Shown here piece by piece: positions 15,888 to 28,231 of a stretch of DNA of 60,373 nt. Position 1 is the stretch's first letter, and the number at the start of each line of letters is the position of its first letter. A program made the position numbers and the translations under genes. The stretch spans positions 1-60,373 of the forward strand of contig JACKBA010000038.1 in assembly GCA_020634815.1 (NCBI GenBank), written 5' to 3'. The DNA comes from Caldilineaceae bacterium (GTDB taxonomy: Bacteria > Chloroflexota > Anaerolineae > Caldilineales > Caldilineaceae). The notes below the pieces were generated by a model, which did no database searches, was not told where the DNA came from, and saw only the letters and a program-made list of their open reading frames with translations.

Positions 15888-17504
15888 ATGAGCGGGAATA
15901 GCGTTTGGTGGAAAGAAGCGATCGTCTATCAAGTGTACCCGAAGAGCTTCTATGACAGTGACGGCGACGGCATCGGCGATCTTCCCGGAATCATCGCCAA
16001 ACTCGACGTCCTCCAGCAGTTGGGCGTAGATGTGATCTGGCTCAACCCGGTCTACGTGTCACCCGAAGTCGACAACGGCTACGACATCAGCGACTACCAG
16101 GCGATCAATCCGAAGTTTGGCACGATGGCCGATTTCGAGCACCTGCTGGCCGAGGCACACCGGCGCGGGCTGCGCGTGATCATGGACCTGGTCGTGAATC
16201 ACACGTCGGATCAGCACGAGTGGTTCCATGAGAGCCGCACGACGCGGGAGAACGCCTACCGCGACTATTTCATCTGGCGCGACCCCGTGAACGGTCGCGA
16301 ACCCAACAATTGGGCCGGGCACTTCACCCAGTCGGCCTGGAGTTTCGACGATGCCACCGGCCAATACTATCTGCACATCTTCTCGCCGCAGCAGCCGGAC
16401 CTGAACTGGGAAAACCCCGCGGTGCGCCAGGAAGTCCAGCGGATCATGGCATGGTGGTTGGCGAAGGGCATCGACGGCTTTCGGCTCGACGCCATCAACC
16501 TGATCGCAAAAGCGCCCGGTCTGCCGGACAATCGTGGCGATGGCCGGTACATTTTCTCCATCGAGAATTTCTGCAACCAACCGCGCTTTCACGACTATTT
16601 GCGCGAGATGAACCATGCAGTCCTGGCACAGCAGGATGTGTTGACCGTCGGCGAGTGTGCCGCGCTGACCGTCGACGATGCCATCGCCGTCTCTGCGCCC
16701 GACCGCCATGAACTCAACATGGCCTTCCTGTTTGAGCACACGGATTACTACAACACGGTCGGCAAGGATCCGCAGAAGCTGAAGGAGATCCTGACGCGCT
16801 GGCAGGTTGGGCTGCATGGTCGCGGTTGGGTCGGGCTGGCCTTCAACAACCACGACCAGCCACGCGTGGTTTCGTGCTTTGGCGATGATACGCGCTACCG
16901 GGAAGAGTCGGCCAAGCTCTTCGCCACCCTGCTGCTGACGCTGGAAGGCACGCCATTTCTGTTCCAGGGCGAAGAGATCGGGATGACCAACGCGGTCTAT
17001 GCGACGATTGAGGAATACAATGATGTCGGGACGGTGAATCTCTATCGCGAGCAGGTCGCGGCCGGCGCCGACCCGCAGGTGGTGTTCGAGCGGGTCCGGG
17101 CAACCTCGCGCGATCGCGGGCGCTCACCCTATCAGTGGGATGGCAGCGCCGATGCCGGCTTCACGACGGGAATACCGTGGATCGGCGTCAACCCAAACCA
17201 CGTGGCGGTGAATCTACAGGAGAACCTGGACGACCCGGATTCGATCTTTCACTACTATCGGCGCATGATTGCGCTGCGCAAGGCGACGCCGGCGCTGGTG
17301 TACGGGCGCTTCGAGGCTGTGCCGGCGCCCGATGCGCTCTTCGTCTACCGGCGCATCGGCGATGAGGGGAGCTGCCTGGTCGTGTTGAATCTGAGTGAGG
17401 AGAGTGTCGAATTTGCGGCGGAGGGCACGCTGCTTATCGGCACGCACGCGCAGCCGGAAAAGAATAGACTCCAGCCTTATGAGGCCAGAGTCTATCGGGA
17501 GTGA
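15888..17504 (+). CDS. Alpha-glucosidase / oligo-1,6-glucosidase (GH13)
   Basis: The 538-residue length and the start WWKEAIVYQVYPKSFYDSDG are typical of GH13 subfamilies with oligo-1,6-glucosidase, alpha-glucosidase and trehalose-6-phosphate hydrolase. Conserved regions are present: DLVVNHTSDQH (100-110), GFRLDAINLI with nucleophile D201, LTVGE with acid/base E256, and FNNHDQPR with D323. There is no signal peptide, so it works on sugars already imported. It is upstream of, and convergent with, the binding-protein transporter operon at 18406-23124, which probably brings in its substrate. The exact linkage (alpha-1,4, alpha-1,6 or trehalose/sucrose) cannot be fixed from sequence. Confidence 0.92.
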   Translation: MSGNSVWWKEAIVYQVYPKSFYDSDGDGIGDLPGIIAKLDVLQQLGVDVIWLNPVYVSPEVDNGYDISDYQAINPKFGTMADFEHLLAEAHRRGLRVIMDLVVNHTSDQHEWFHESRTTRENAYRDYFIWRDPVNGREPNNWAGHFTQSAWSFDDATGQYYLHIFSPQQPDLNWENPAVRQEVQRIMAWWLAKGIDGFRLDAINLIAKAPGLPDNRGDGRYIFSIENFCNQPRFHDYLREMNHAVLAQQDVLTVGECAALTVDDAIAVSAPDRHELNMAFLFEHTDYYNTVGKDPQKLKEILTRWQVGLHGRGWVGLAFNNHDQPRVVSCFGDDTRYREESAKLFATLLLTLEGTPFLFQGEEIGMTNAVYATIEEYNDVGTVNLYREQVAAGADPQVVFERVRATSRDRGRSPYQWDGSADAGFTTGIPWIGVNPNHVAVNLQENLDDPDSIFHYYRRMIALRKATPALVYGRFEAVPAPDALFVYRRIGDEGSCLVVLNLSEESVEFAAEGTLLIGTHAQPEKNRLQPYEARVYRE

Positions 17505-17591
17505 ATAGGCACCACTTGTCTATTGTGGCCTAGCGGAAGCTTCATCCGACGAACCGCCACAGCCGTATGGCAAGAACATGTGCCACCAGAA

Positions 17592-17936
17592 TCAATCAGG
17601 TGAATCCAGGAGAGCATGAAGTGAGCCTACCAGGTCGGGTAAGTCAGCGTGCAGCGTGTCCCACATGATCTGATCATCGACAGCAAAGTACGCATGAACG
17701 AGACGATTTCGCATGCCGCGCATCAGACTCCAAGGTATCTCCGGATGAAGCTTCTCGACTTCATCCGGGATTGATGCGGCTGCTTCACCAATGATGACAA
17801 AGTTCATCTCGACGGCGCGCAGTGTCTTCTGATCCGCCCGGAATGTGTCGAAGTCCATACCCTCCGTGAATGCATTGATCTCAGCAACTGCGTCGAGGAT
17901 GTCACGCAAGCTGTCTTGCCACGCCCTAGAAGACAT
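17592..17936 (-). CDS. hepT: HepT-like HEPN RNase toxin
   Basis: The start ATG at 17936 (MSSRAWQDSLRDIL) lies inside the end of the upstream antitoxin gene (11-base overlap). The 114-residue all-helical protein has the HEPN RX4HXY motif, R76-N-R-L-V-H81-A-Y83, preceded by PWSLMRGMR. In known HepT/MntA pairs the HEPN protein is an RNase that is silenced when the MNT partner adds AMP to the Tyr of this motif. The motif is intact here, so an active toxin is likely. Confidence 0.88.
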   Translation of the reverse strand: MSSRAWQDSLRDILDAVAEINAFTEGMDFDTFRADQKTLRAVEMNFVIIGEAAASIPDEVEKLHPEIPWSLMRGMRNRLVHAYFAVDDQIMWDTLHADLPDLVGSLHALLDSPD

Positions 17937-18219
17937 TCTGCATCTCAGCTTCAACGCGTGCCCGGACAGGAGGTTTTAAGCTGCGCAACGTGCCGAGATC
18001 GACAGATTGGTGCAGTATTTGGGCCAGGTACTCCTGCAACGCGACAAGACCAAAATAGCCCGTCGGCCGGCTGAACTCGACAAGCATATCGACATCGCTG
18101 GCATCGCCTGCCTCGTTACGGACAACCGAACCGAAGAGTGCAAGAGATTGCACGCCAAATTGTTCTATCAGTTCTTGGCGATGCTCCACCAGAGTCTGCA
18201 CGACGTCTTTCTGCTTCAT
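17926..18219 (-). CDS. mntA: MntA-like minimal nucleotidyltransferase antitoxin
   Basis: From ATG 18219 (MKQKDVVQTLVEHRQ) the 97-residue protein has the minimal nucleotidyltransferase signature LFGSVVRNEAGDASDVDMLV, with G30-S31 and D42-x-D44. A more distal start would read through the terminator-like hairpin and is rejected. MNT proteins of this type neutralise HEPN toxins by adenylylation. Gene order (antitoxin first, overlapping toxin second) is standard. Confidence 0.88.
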   Translation of the reverse strand: MKQKDVVQTLVEHRQELIEQFGVQSLALFGSVVRNEAGDASDVDMLVEFSRPTGYFGLVALQEYLAQILHQSVDLGTLRSLKPPVRARVEAEMQNVF

Positions 18220-18267
18220 GACATGATTATCCACAATCGAGCCGGTGTTGTCGAACTGAAATGAAAG

Positions 18268-18291
18268 ACTCCGGCCTCGAAGGGCCGGAGT
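18268..18291 (-). terminator. Terminator-like hairpin between transporter operon and HepT/MntA
   Basis: Nine-base GC-rich arms at 18268-18276 and 18283-18291 close a six-base loop. On the plus strand four T follow; on the minus strand the stem is followed by CTTTCATTT. It lies 115 bases after the last transporter gene and 49 bases before the MntA start, so it probably ends the sugar operon transcript. Additional ACGGTCAACGG repeats at 18322-18400 can also fold. Confidence 0.55.
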
Positions 18292-18405
18292 TTTCGGATC
18301 TGCAGAACGTTGCGCTTGATAAACGGTCAACGGTCAACGGCTAGAAAGCAACGAGTCGAACCGCCGTTGACAATTAGCAATTGGCCATTGACCGTTAACA
18401 ATTGA

Positions 18406-19272
18406 TCACCCCTTCACGGCGCCTGCCGTCAGACCGGCGACGATGCGGCGCTGGAAGATGAAGACCAGCAGGAAAAGCGGAATGCTGGACACGATACCGG
18501 CCGCCATGATCTCGCCGAAGGGAATCTGTCTGGTCGCCTGCGATGGGAAGTTGGCGATGATCACGGGCAGCGTGCGCGCATCGGGCTGGATCGAGGTGAA
18601 GGTCAGCGCGAAGAGATACTCGTTCCACGCGCCGATGAAGGCAAGCAGACCGGTCGTGACCAATGCGGGCGCCGTGAGCGGCAGCATGATCATGTAGAAG
18701 GTCTGGAAGGGTGAAGCACCGTCCACCTGTGCCGACTGGAAAATCTCGGTGGGCAACTCGCGGAAGAATGCCGTCAACACCCAGGCCGTAAAGGGCAGCG
18801 AGAAGAGCAGATAGGTCAGGATCAGGCTGGGGATGGCGGGGATACCCAGCGTGGTGATGACCGTATACAAGCCGGAGAGCACGGCGATCTGCGGGAACAT
18901 CGTCATGGCGAGAATGATGTAGAGCGTGGAGTTCTTGCCGCGATAGCGCAGCTTGCCCAGCGCAAAGCCGGCGAAGGCGCCCACCGCCAGTGCCAGAACC
19001 GTTACCGAGACGGCAACAATCGTGCTGTTCACGATTGCGCGCAGGAAGGCCTGGTTGGAGAAGACGGACTCGTAGTTCTTCAGAGTGAAGGAGATGTCGC
19101 CCGTCACCGGCGCTCTGGGAATGAATGTGGCCGGCGTCATGGCCAACTGTCCCTCCGTCTTGAAGGAGGAGTTGAGTGCCCAGTAGAAGGGGAAGAGCAT
19201 CCAGATCGCCATTACGATGATCAGCGCCCAGAGCAGAATACGGTTGATGCGATGCTTTGTTTTAGTGGTCAT
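18406..19272 (-). CDS. ABC sugar transporter permease, MalG/CUT1 type
   Basis: The 288-residue inner-membrane protein has six predicted helices: a first near residues 12-32, then a block from about 80 to 275. The cytoplasmic EAA loop that docks the ATPase is QSAQVDGASPFQTFYMIMLP. PFYWALNSSFKTEG after helix 1 is typical of the second permease of CUT1 systems. It overlaps the upstream permease gene by 11 bases. No ATPase gene is in the operon; as often in such systems a shared MsiK/MalK-like ATPase elsewhere is probably used. Confidence 0.93.
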   Translation of the reverse strand: MTTKTKHRINRILLWALIIVMAIWMLFPFYWALNSSFKTEGQLAMTPATFIPRAPVTGDISFTLKNYESVFSNQAFLRAIVNSTIVAVSVTVLALAVGAFAGFALGKLRYRGKNSTLYIILAMTMFPQIAVLSGLYTVITTLGIPAIPSLILTYLLFSLPFTAWVLTAFFRELPTEIFQSAQVDGASPFQTFYMIMLPLTAPALVTTGLLAFIGAWNEYLFALTFTSIQPDARTLPVIIANFPSQATRQIPFGEIMAAGIVSSIPLFLLVFIFQRRIVAGLTAGAVKG

Positions 19273-20344
19273 CGGATTTCACCCCCAGTGAGCGCATGTA
19301 ACCAATCGCAAAGATCGACAGGACGAGGAAGATCATGATACTGCTGGCCGAGGAATAGCCCATCGCCCGGTTCTGGATCAACTCGTAGTACGTGAAGCTG
19401 GCCATGGAGTAGCGAGCCTGGCCAAGGACAATCTGGAAGAGGTCGAAGACGCGCAGGGCGTCGAGCGTTCGGAAAACCAGCGCCACGGCGATGGTGCCTT
19501 TGAGGAGCGGCAGCGTCAGTTGGAAGAAGCTTCGCACCGGACCAGCGCCGTCCACATCGGCGGCCTCGTAGATATCGGCTGGAATGAGTTGCAGACCGGC
19601 GAGCAACAGGAGCGCCATGAAGGGTGTCGTCTTCCAGACGTCGATGACGATCATTGCCGGCAGTTGCCAAGTCGGGTCGGACAGGAATGGAATCTCGCCA
19701 CTACCCATGCCGAGATACCAGAGCACTGTATTAAAGAATCCCGTCCTATTCGGCTGAAACATATATTCCCAGATTTGGGATGAGACTGCGGTCGGGATGA
19801 CCCAAGGGACGAGGATGAGCGCGCGCATGAAGCCGCGTCCCTTGAAGTTGGCATTGACAATCAGCGCAACCATCATGCCGAGCACCAATTCGAGGAAGAC
19901 GGTCGACACCCCGAAGACAATTGTGTCCCACACCGCGCGGATAAACGCCGGATCTGTTGCGCCAAGCACATACTTGTTGCCAAAGAGGCTGAAGTCTGTT
20001 ACAACCCGAAAACGAACGGGCTCGCGAGGCAGCGCCCTGACCGAACTCTCGTATTGAACCTCGCCGGTCTCTGCATCCACCTGAATCTGTCCGGTTGCCT
20101 CGTCAATCAAGGGCGGCACCTGGACAATCGTCATGCTCAACAGATTGCGATAGTTATCCAGTCCGACGAACTCGGTGGGCTTATTGCTGGCAAACGTCGC
20201 GTTCGTAAAGCTGTAGCCAAATACGGAGATCAATGGGTAAATGGCGATTGCCAGCAAGATGATGAACGTAGGCGCCAGCAACCAGTAGGCCAATCTCTGT
20301 TCCTGTTTGGCCAGGTCACTGCTCTGCCCTTTTGCATTGGCCAT
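19262..20344 (-). CDS. ABC sugar transporter permease, MalF/CUT1 type
   Basis: ATG 20344 (MANAKGQSSDLAKQEQRLAY) is chosen, with AAGGAG nine bases upstream. The 360-residue protein has a first helix (LAPTFIILLAIAIYPLISVF) and then an extracytoplasmic insert of about 90 residues (RNLLSMTIVQVPPLIDEATG onward) before helix 2. The remaining core carries the EAA motif YEAADVDGAGPVRSFFQLTL. The insert, in the position of the MalF P2 loop, likely contacts the binding protein. It pairs with the MalG-type permease that follows. Confidence 0.93.
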   Translation of the reverse strand: MANAKGQSSDLAKQEQRLAYWLLAPTFIILLAIAIYPLISVFGYSFTNATFASNKPTEFVGLDNYRNLLSMTIVQVPPLIDEATGQIQVDAETGEVQYESSVRALPREPVRFRVVTDFSLFGNKYVLGATDPAFIRAVWDTIVFGVSTVFLELVLGMMVALIVNANFKGRGFMRALILVPWVIPTAVSSQIWEYMFQPNRTGFFNTVLWYLGMGSGEIPFLSDPTWQLPAMIVIDVWKTTPFMALLLLAGLQLIPADIYEAADVDGAGPVRSFFQLTLPLLKGTIAVALVFRTLDALRVFDLFQIVLGQARYSMASFTYYELIQNRAMGYSSASSIMIFLVLSIFAIGYMRSLGVKSDDH

Positions 20345-20494
20345 CGTGTGATACTCCTTCCAACTGTTCATGACCTGGTGCAGCATAGCCGAACTGCCAC
20401 ACTGTGCGCCCAGTTCCAGGATTGGTACACCGAGGTAAACTGCACTGCCGAAGTGAGTGCCTTTAAGCAGTCAGGCAGTCTGTGCCATACGGCT

Positions 20495-20539
20495 GCTTTA
20501 CCGTGCCTGGATCGTGGGGCAATCCAGGCACGGTAAAGC
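20495..20539 (-). promoter_or_regulatory. Intercistronic hairpin between binding-protein and permease genes
   Basis: Perfect 18-base arms (20495-20512 and 20522-20539) with a nine-base loop lie 29 bases after... the binding-protein stop codon region and about 150 bases before the permease start. There is no U tract. In binding-protein operons such stems protect the upstream message and reduce read-through, giving more binding protein than permease; that role is inferred here. Confidence 0.65.
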
Positions 20540-20567
20540 GGAGAGAGATCAGGTCAGCGAAGCCGGA

Positions 20568-22004
20568 TTACGGCGCGCCAACCTCAAAGCCGGTCAGGTC
20601 TTCCAGGTCAATCTCGATGTTGGCAACGGCGTCGGCGCCGGACTGTTTGCCAGTCAGGACGTCATAGACGTTGCTGAAGAAGATGTTGGAGACCTCATTG
20701 TACTGCGGTGCGGTTGCGGTGGAGGGGCGAGCCACTGCGCTCGTGAAGACCGGCAGCAGCTTCGGCATGAATTCGCGCTGTGCTGCGATGTCGGGATCTT
20801 CATACAGGGCCATCTTGGTCGGGATCAGCGAGTTCGGGCTCAACGCCTGGGCCTTCTGCTGCTCTTCCGAGGCGAGCCAGAGGGCAACCTTGGCGGCAGC
20901 TTCCGGATACTTGCTGTACTTCGACACGCCGACCTGCCAGCCACCGAGGGTAGCGGCGCTCTGGCCCGCCTCGGCGCCCGGGAGGGCCGTAGCATCGAAC
21001 TTGCCGACGACGGCGCTGTCATCGTTCTGGCTCAGACCGTAGGCATAGGGCCAGTTACGCATGAAGGCCGCGTTACCGGCATGCCACACCGCACGGGAAT
21101 CCTCTTCCATGAAGCCGGTCACACCGGGAGGGCTGATCTTGCCGATCCAGCTATAGGCGCGATCGAGAGCCGCCGAGGCTGCATCGTTATTGATGGTGAT
21201 GACCTTCTCCGGGCTGACGATGGTGCCGCCGCCAGAGGAGTAGACCCATTCCAGTGCGTCACAGGTCAGACCCTCGTACGGTGCGCCCTGCCACACATAG
21301 CCCCAGAAGTCCTGGTTGCCCTCGGCGCGCTCGCCGTCCTGAATGGTCTGGGACATTTCTTCCAGTTCCGTCCAGGTAGCCGGCGGGCCAGCGAAGCCGT
21401 ACTTCTCGAGCAGGTCGGTGCGGTAGTACAGCAGACCACCGTCCGTGAACCAGGGCAGACCGACCAGGCGGCCGTCGACCGTGTTGTTCTGGACAATCGC
21501 CGGGAAGTCGCCGGCCACGGCCTCGGCGCCACCATACTCGTTGAAGTCGATCAGGTTGTCGGCAAGGTCGCCGGGCCAGATGACGTCGATCTGCATGATG
21601 TCGATATCCGTGGACTGCGCCTGGAACGCCTGCAGGTACAGACCAATGCGATCGGTCGCCGACACGGGGCCTTCGATCAGATTGATCTGGATGTCAGGGT
21701 TCGCTGCGTTCCACTCGGCAGCCTGCTGCTTGCGGAACTCAAACTCGCCGCCGGGGCCAGGACCAACCCAGGTCAGGGTCACAACATCACCGCTGGGCGC
21801 CGCAGCTTCAGCCGGGGCTTCCTCAGCAGCCGGGGCTTCGGTCGGGGCGGCCTCGGCAGCCGGCGCCTCGGTCGGCGCAGCTTCCTGGGCGGCTGGTTCG
21901 GCCGGCGCGGCCGGGGCCTCTGTTGCCGCGCCGCCACCACAGGCTGCGAGCACCATGGCCATGATGACGAGCAGGCCCATGACGGCCAAATATCGTCGCT
22001 TCAT
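20568..22004 (-). CDS. ABC transporter sugar-binding lipoprotein (family 1)
   Basis: ATG 22004 (MKRRYLAVMGLLVIMAMVLA) has AAGGAG upstream. The signal peptide ends in a lipobox LAAC with C22. A spacer rich in APTEAPAAE units follows, then a typical cluster-1 solute-binding fold: VTLTWVGPGPGG, NNTVDGRLVGLPWFTDGGLL, YYRTDLLEKYGFAGPPATW, DFWGYVWQGAPYEGLTCDAL, ATLGGWQVGVSKYSKYPEAA. The overall type is that of maltose/trehalose-like binding proteins. The protein delivers sugar to the permeases at 18406-20344. Its mature domain is closely related to the C-terminal half of the regulator at 45319-48426. Confidence 0.93.
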   Translation of the reverse strand: MKRRYLAVMGLLVIMAMVLAACGGGAATEAPAAPAEPAAQEAAPTEAPAAEAAPTEAPAAEEAPAEAAAPSGDVVTLTWVGPGPGGEFEFRKQQAAEWNAANPDIQINLIEGPVSATDRIGLYLQAFQAQSTDIDIMQIDVIWPGDLADNLIDFNEYGGAEAVAGDFPAIVQNNTVDGRLVGLPWFTDGGLLYYRTDLLEKYGFAGPPATWTELEEMSQTIQDGERAEGNQDFWGYVWQGAPYEGLTCDALEWVYSSGGGTIVSPEKVITINNDAASAALDRAYSWIGKISPPGVTGFMEEDSRAVWHAGNAAFMRNWPYAYGLSQNDDSAVVGKFDATALPGAEAGQSAATLGGWQVGVSKYSKYPEAAAKVALWLASEEQQKAQALSPNSLIPTKMALYEDPDIAAQREFMPKLLPVFTSAVARPSTATAPQYNEVSNIFFSNVYDVLTGKQSGADAVANIEIDLEDLTGFEVGAP

Positions 22005-22125
22005 ATGGACATTCTCCTTTTGATAGTACATGGATACAACAACCAAACGACAGGTAACTGTTAACCCAGGTCTCCCCAGGGATTAACCAACAAAGTTGGG
22101 CGCATTCAGGTCGCCGGCAGGTGCG

Positions 22126-23124
22126 TCACGCAGTATCGCGCTGAATCACCTGCAAGGGCAACTGCACGCGGCGCCCCATGCGCGCCGGGTCGGCCAGGAT
22201 CGAGAGCAGAATCTCGACGGCAAGCCGGCCGGACTCTTCCAACGACTGCGACACGGTCGACAGGCCGATGTACTCGGCAAAGTCGGCATCGTCGAAGCCC
22301 AACACCGCCACATCCTGCGGGACGCGCAGCCCCAACTCGCGGGCTGCTTTCAACACGCCCAGGGCCAGCGTATCGTTGCCGGCGAAAATTGCCGTCGGGC
22401 GCACCGGCTGCTGCATGAGATCGAGCGCCTGGAAGCGCGCCTCTTCGTGCGTCGCCGCGCGCGGCTGAAAGCTGGGCAGCATCGGCGTTACGCCATAACG
22501 AGCCAGAGCGGTCACGAACCCTTCCATACGCAGGGCGCTCGTGCCGATTGCATAGCCCGGCAACTGGCGATCGCCGCCCACAAAGCCGATGTGCGCGTGC
22601 CCTTTCGCAAGCAGGTGCTCGGCAGCAAGCCGGCCACCCGCCACGTTGTCGATCTCCACGCCGGCCAGCGCCGGATGCACCCCTTCGATCATCACCGTGG
22701 GCAGGCGGTGCTGGAGCAGCCGCGCCGCCGACACATCGTCCAGCAGCAGCGAGATGATGAGCAGGCCATCCAGCCGGCGGGCCACAGGCAACGAGTGCAG
22801 ATAACCCGCCACGTGCTCGGGCGTATCGACGTTGTAAACGACCAGTTCAAAGCCCGTATCTTGCAGCGCCGCCGCTACGCCGCGCAACCGCTGCGTAAAG
22901 GACGGATAGTGCATGAAAAACGGCGCCAGCACGCCAATCTGGCGATGCGACCGCCGCGCCCGCGCCGTCGCTTCGGCCTTGGGCACAAAGCCAAGCTCGT
23001 CGATGGCGCTCTGGATACGTTGCAGCGTCGCAGCGTTGACCGATTGCGGCGCATTGAGTGCGCGAGAAACTGTGGCAATGCTGACACCTGCACGCGACGC
23101 GACATCATAGATCGTCGATGACAT
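22126..23124 (-). CDS. LacI family transcriptional regulator of the sugar operon
   Basis: ATG 23124 starts the canonical LacI head MSSTIYDVASRAGVSIATVS (helix-turn-helix at about 4-23, hinge helix near 50), followed by a periplasmic-binding-type sensor domain of about 270 residues (IGVLAPFFMHYPSF, VMIEGVHPALAGVEIDNVAG, GNDTLALGVLKAARELGLRV, VLGFDDADFAEYIGLSTV). It is the first gene of a minus-strand operon continuing with the binding protein and two permeases. A 32-base palindrome lies 54 bases upstream of its start, so autorepression relieved by an imported sugar is likely. Confidence 0.93.
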   Translation of the reverse strand: MSSTIYDVASRAGVSIATVSRALNAPQSVNAATLQRIQSAIDELGFVPKAEATARARRSHRQIGVLAPFFMHYPSFTQRLRGVAAALQDTGFELVVYNVDTPEHVAGYLHSLPVARRLDGLLIISLLLDDVSAARLLQHRLPTVMIEGVHPALAGVEIDNVAGGRLAAEHLLAKGHAHIGFVGGDRQLPGYAIGTSALRMEGFVTALARYGVTPMLPSFQPRAATHEEARFQALDLMQQPVRPTAIFAGNDTLALGVLKAARELGLRVPQDVAVLGFDDADFAEYIGLSTVSQSLEESGRLAVEILLSILADPARMGRRVQLPLQVIQRDTA

Positions 23125-23177
23125 TAGGGTTGATAATACTGGGCAGCTTGGAAAGCAACAGTTGATCAAATCAACTT

Positions 23178-23209
23178 ACTGTAAGTGCTTTCATGAAAGC
23201 ACTTACAGT
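23178..23209. promoter_or_regulatory. LacI-family operator, 32-bp perfect palindrome
   Basis: Positions 23178-23209 are a perfect palindrome whose centre is CTTTCATGAAAG, flanked by GTAAGTG and its complement CACTTAC. The size, dyad symmetry and position just downstream of the promoter at 23215-23243 fit an operator of the regulator encoded at 22126-23124. Confidence 0.85.
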
Positions 23210-23214
23210 GGACT

Positions 23215-23243
23215 ACAGTATCATACTTCCCAAGGCGCGTCAA
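23215..23243 (-). promoter_or_regulatory. Candidate promoter of the lacI-transporter operon
   Basis: On the minus strand TTGACG (23238-23243) and TACTGT (23215-23220) are spaced by 17 bases. The operator palindrome starts six bases downstream of the -10, covering the expected transcription start, so a bound repressor would block initiation. Confidence 0.5.
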
Positions 23244-23334
23244 CCCCTAGAGACAGCCAGTTTTGCACATACTTTCGCGGAAAACCGTATGCAATCGTAT
23301 TCACATGCGCGCCGTCTTGCCGGCTCAGGCTGAG

Positions 23335-23486
23335 AGACTGCTTGAAAAGGGTGGAAATCTGACGCGGAGGCGCAGCGACGCAGAGGTTCGCAGAGGAATT
23401 GCATTGCCGGTACCTGCTGAGTGTTCTCTTGATTGTCTCTGCGTTTCTCTGCATCTCTGCGCCTCTGCGTCAAACTGGGTGACTTT

Positions 23487-23499
<13 letters not shown>
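23335..23499. mobile_element. Palindromic element with terminal inverted repeats (copy B)
   Basis: Ends at 23335-23352 and 23482-23499 are imperfect inverted repeats sharing the CTGTTTGAAAAG core with copy A at 14805-14943. Inside, GACGCGGAGGCGCAGCGACG-like units on the left oppose TCTCTGCGTTTCTCTGC-like units on the right. Its right end overlaps the last codons and stop of the gene at 23487-26519. The gene-free stretch 23125-23486 holds the operator, the promoter and this element. Confidence 0.7.
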
Positions 23500-26519
<3,020 letters not shown>

Positions 26520-26583
26520 GTAGAACAATCTATGCGTGTTGGGAAGAATTCAATGCCGGGCGGTAAGCTGAATTACCGCACCC

Positions 26584-26589
26584 ATTATA
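26584..26589 (-). promoter_or_regulatory. Possible -10 element for the glycosidase-like gene
   Basis: TATAAT on the minus strand lies 65 bases ahead of the ATG at 26519 in the divergent gap shared with the thioesterase gene. No convincing -35 is spaced correctly, so the assignment is tentative. Confidence 0.3.
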
Positions 26590-26708
26590 GCGCACCCACG
26601 AAGATAACAGGAAACACGCGATTCCCGCTGACCGGCACGCCATTGCAATGCAGCTATCCGGCCAATCGGTTTGCCCACCGGTGCCAAATGCGGTATCGTA
26701 TCGTTTCA

Positions 26709-27176
26709 ATGTCGAAGCGGAAACCCGAGAGCATGGTGCCAGGGAACGATAACCAGGACACAACAGCCGAAGCACTCGAACGCCTGCGCGAGCGCGTGAC
26801 GCATGGGCTGCCTGCGCACCTGCGCTTCGAGGTGGCGGCGGCGGCGCCCGGCAGCGTCACGCTGCGACTGGCGATCCAGCCCTTCCACATGGCGCCGAAT
26901 GGCTATCTGCACGCGGCGACGCTGGTGGCGCTGGCGGACACGGCGAGTGGCTTCGGCTGCGTGACCAACCTGCCCGCCGGCGCGTCGAATTTTACGACGG
27001 CGGAACTGAAGACCAACTTTCTGCGTACAGCCACGGCAGGCGTCATCTCATGCAAAGCCAGGCTCGTGCACGGGGGACGGCGTACGCAGGTGTGGGATGC
27101 CACGGTCGTCGACGAACAGGGCCGGGCGCTGGCACTCTTTCGTTGCACGCAGATGCTGATCTACGAACAGGCCTGA
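26709..27176 (+). CDS. PaaI family hotdog thioesterase
   Basis: ATG 26709 (MSKRKPESMVPGND) gives 155 residues; ATG 26733 is an alternative. The hotdog fold is recognisable from LRLAIQPFHMAPNGYLHAAT, followed by LVALADTASGFGC and NFTTAELKTNFLRTA. The HxxxxxG..H and D/E positions correspond to PaaI/HGG-motif thioesterases, here with NGYLHAA instead of HGG. These hydrolyse acyl- or aryl-CoA thioesters. It is separated by 20 bases from the MoxR gene and may share its transcript. Confidence 0.82.
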   Translation: MSKRKPESMVPGNDNQDTTAEALERLRERVTHGLPAHLRFEVAAAAPGSVTLRLAIQPFHMAPNGYLHAATLVALADTASGFGCVTNLPAGASNFTTAELKTNFLRTATAGVISCKARLVHGGRRTQVWDATVVDEQGRALALFRCTQMLIYEQA

Positions 27177-27196
27177 ACTACGGACCAGGAAACCCT

Positions 27197-28150
<954 letters not shown>

Positions 28151-28231
28151 CCACGCTCCGCTCCCGGGCTTTGGCTCTCTGCTGTTGCAGATGACCAGGG
28201 ACTGGAGATCGGAGAGTGCGGGTCTCTGCCC

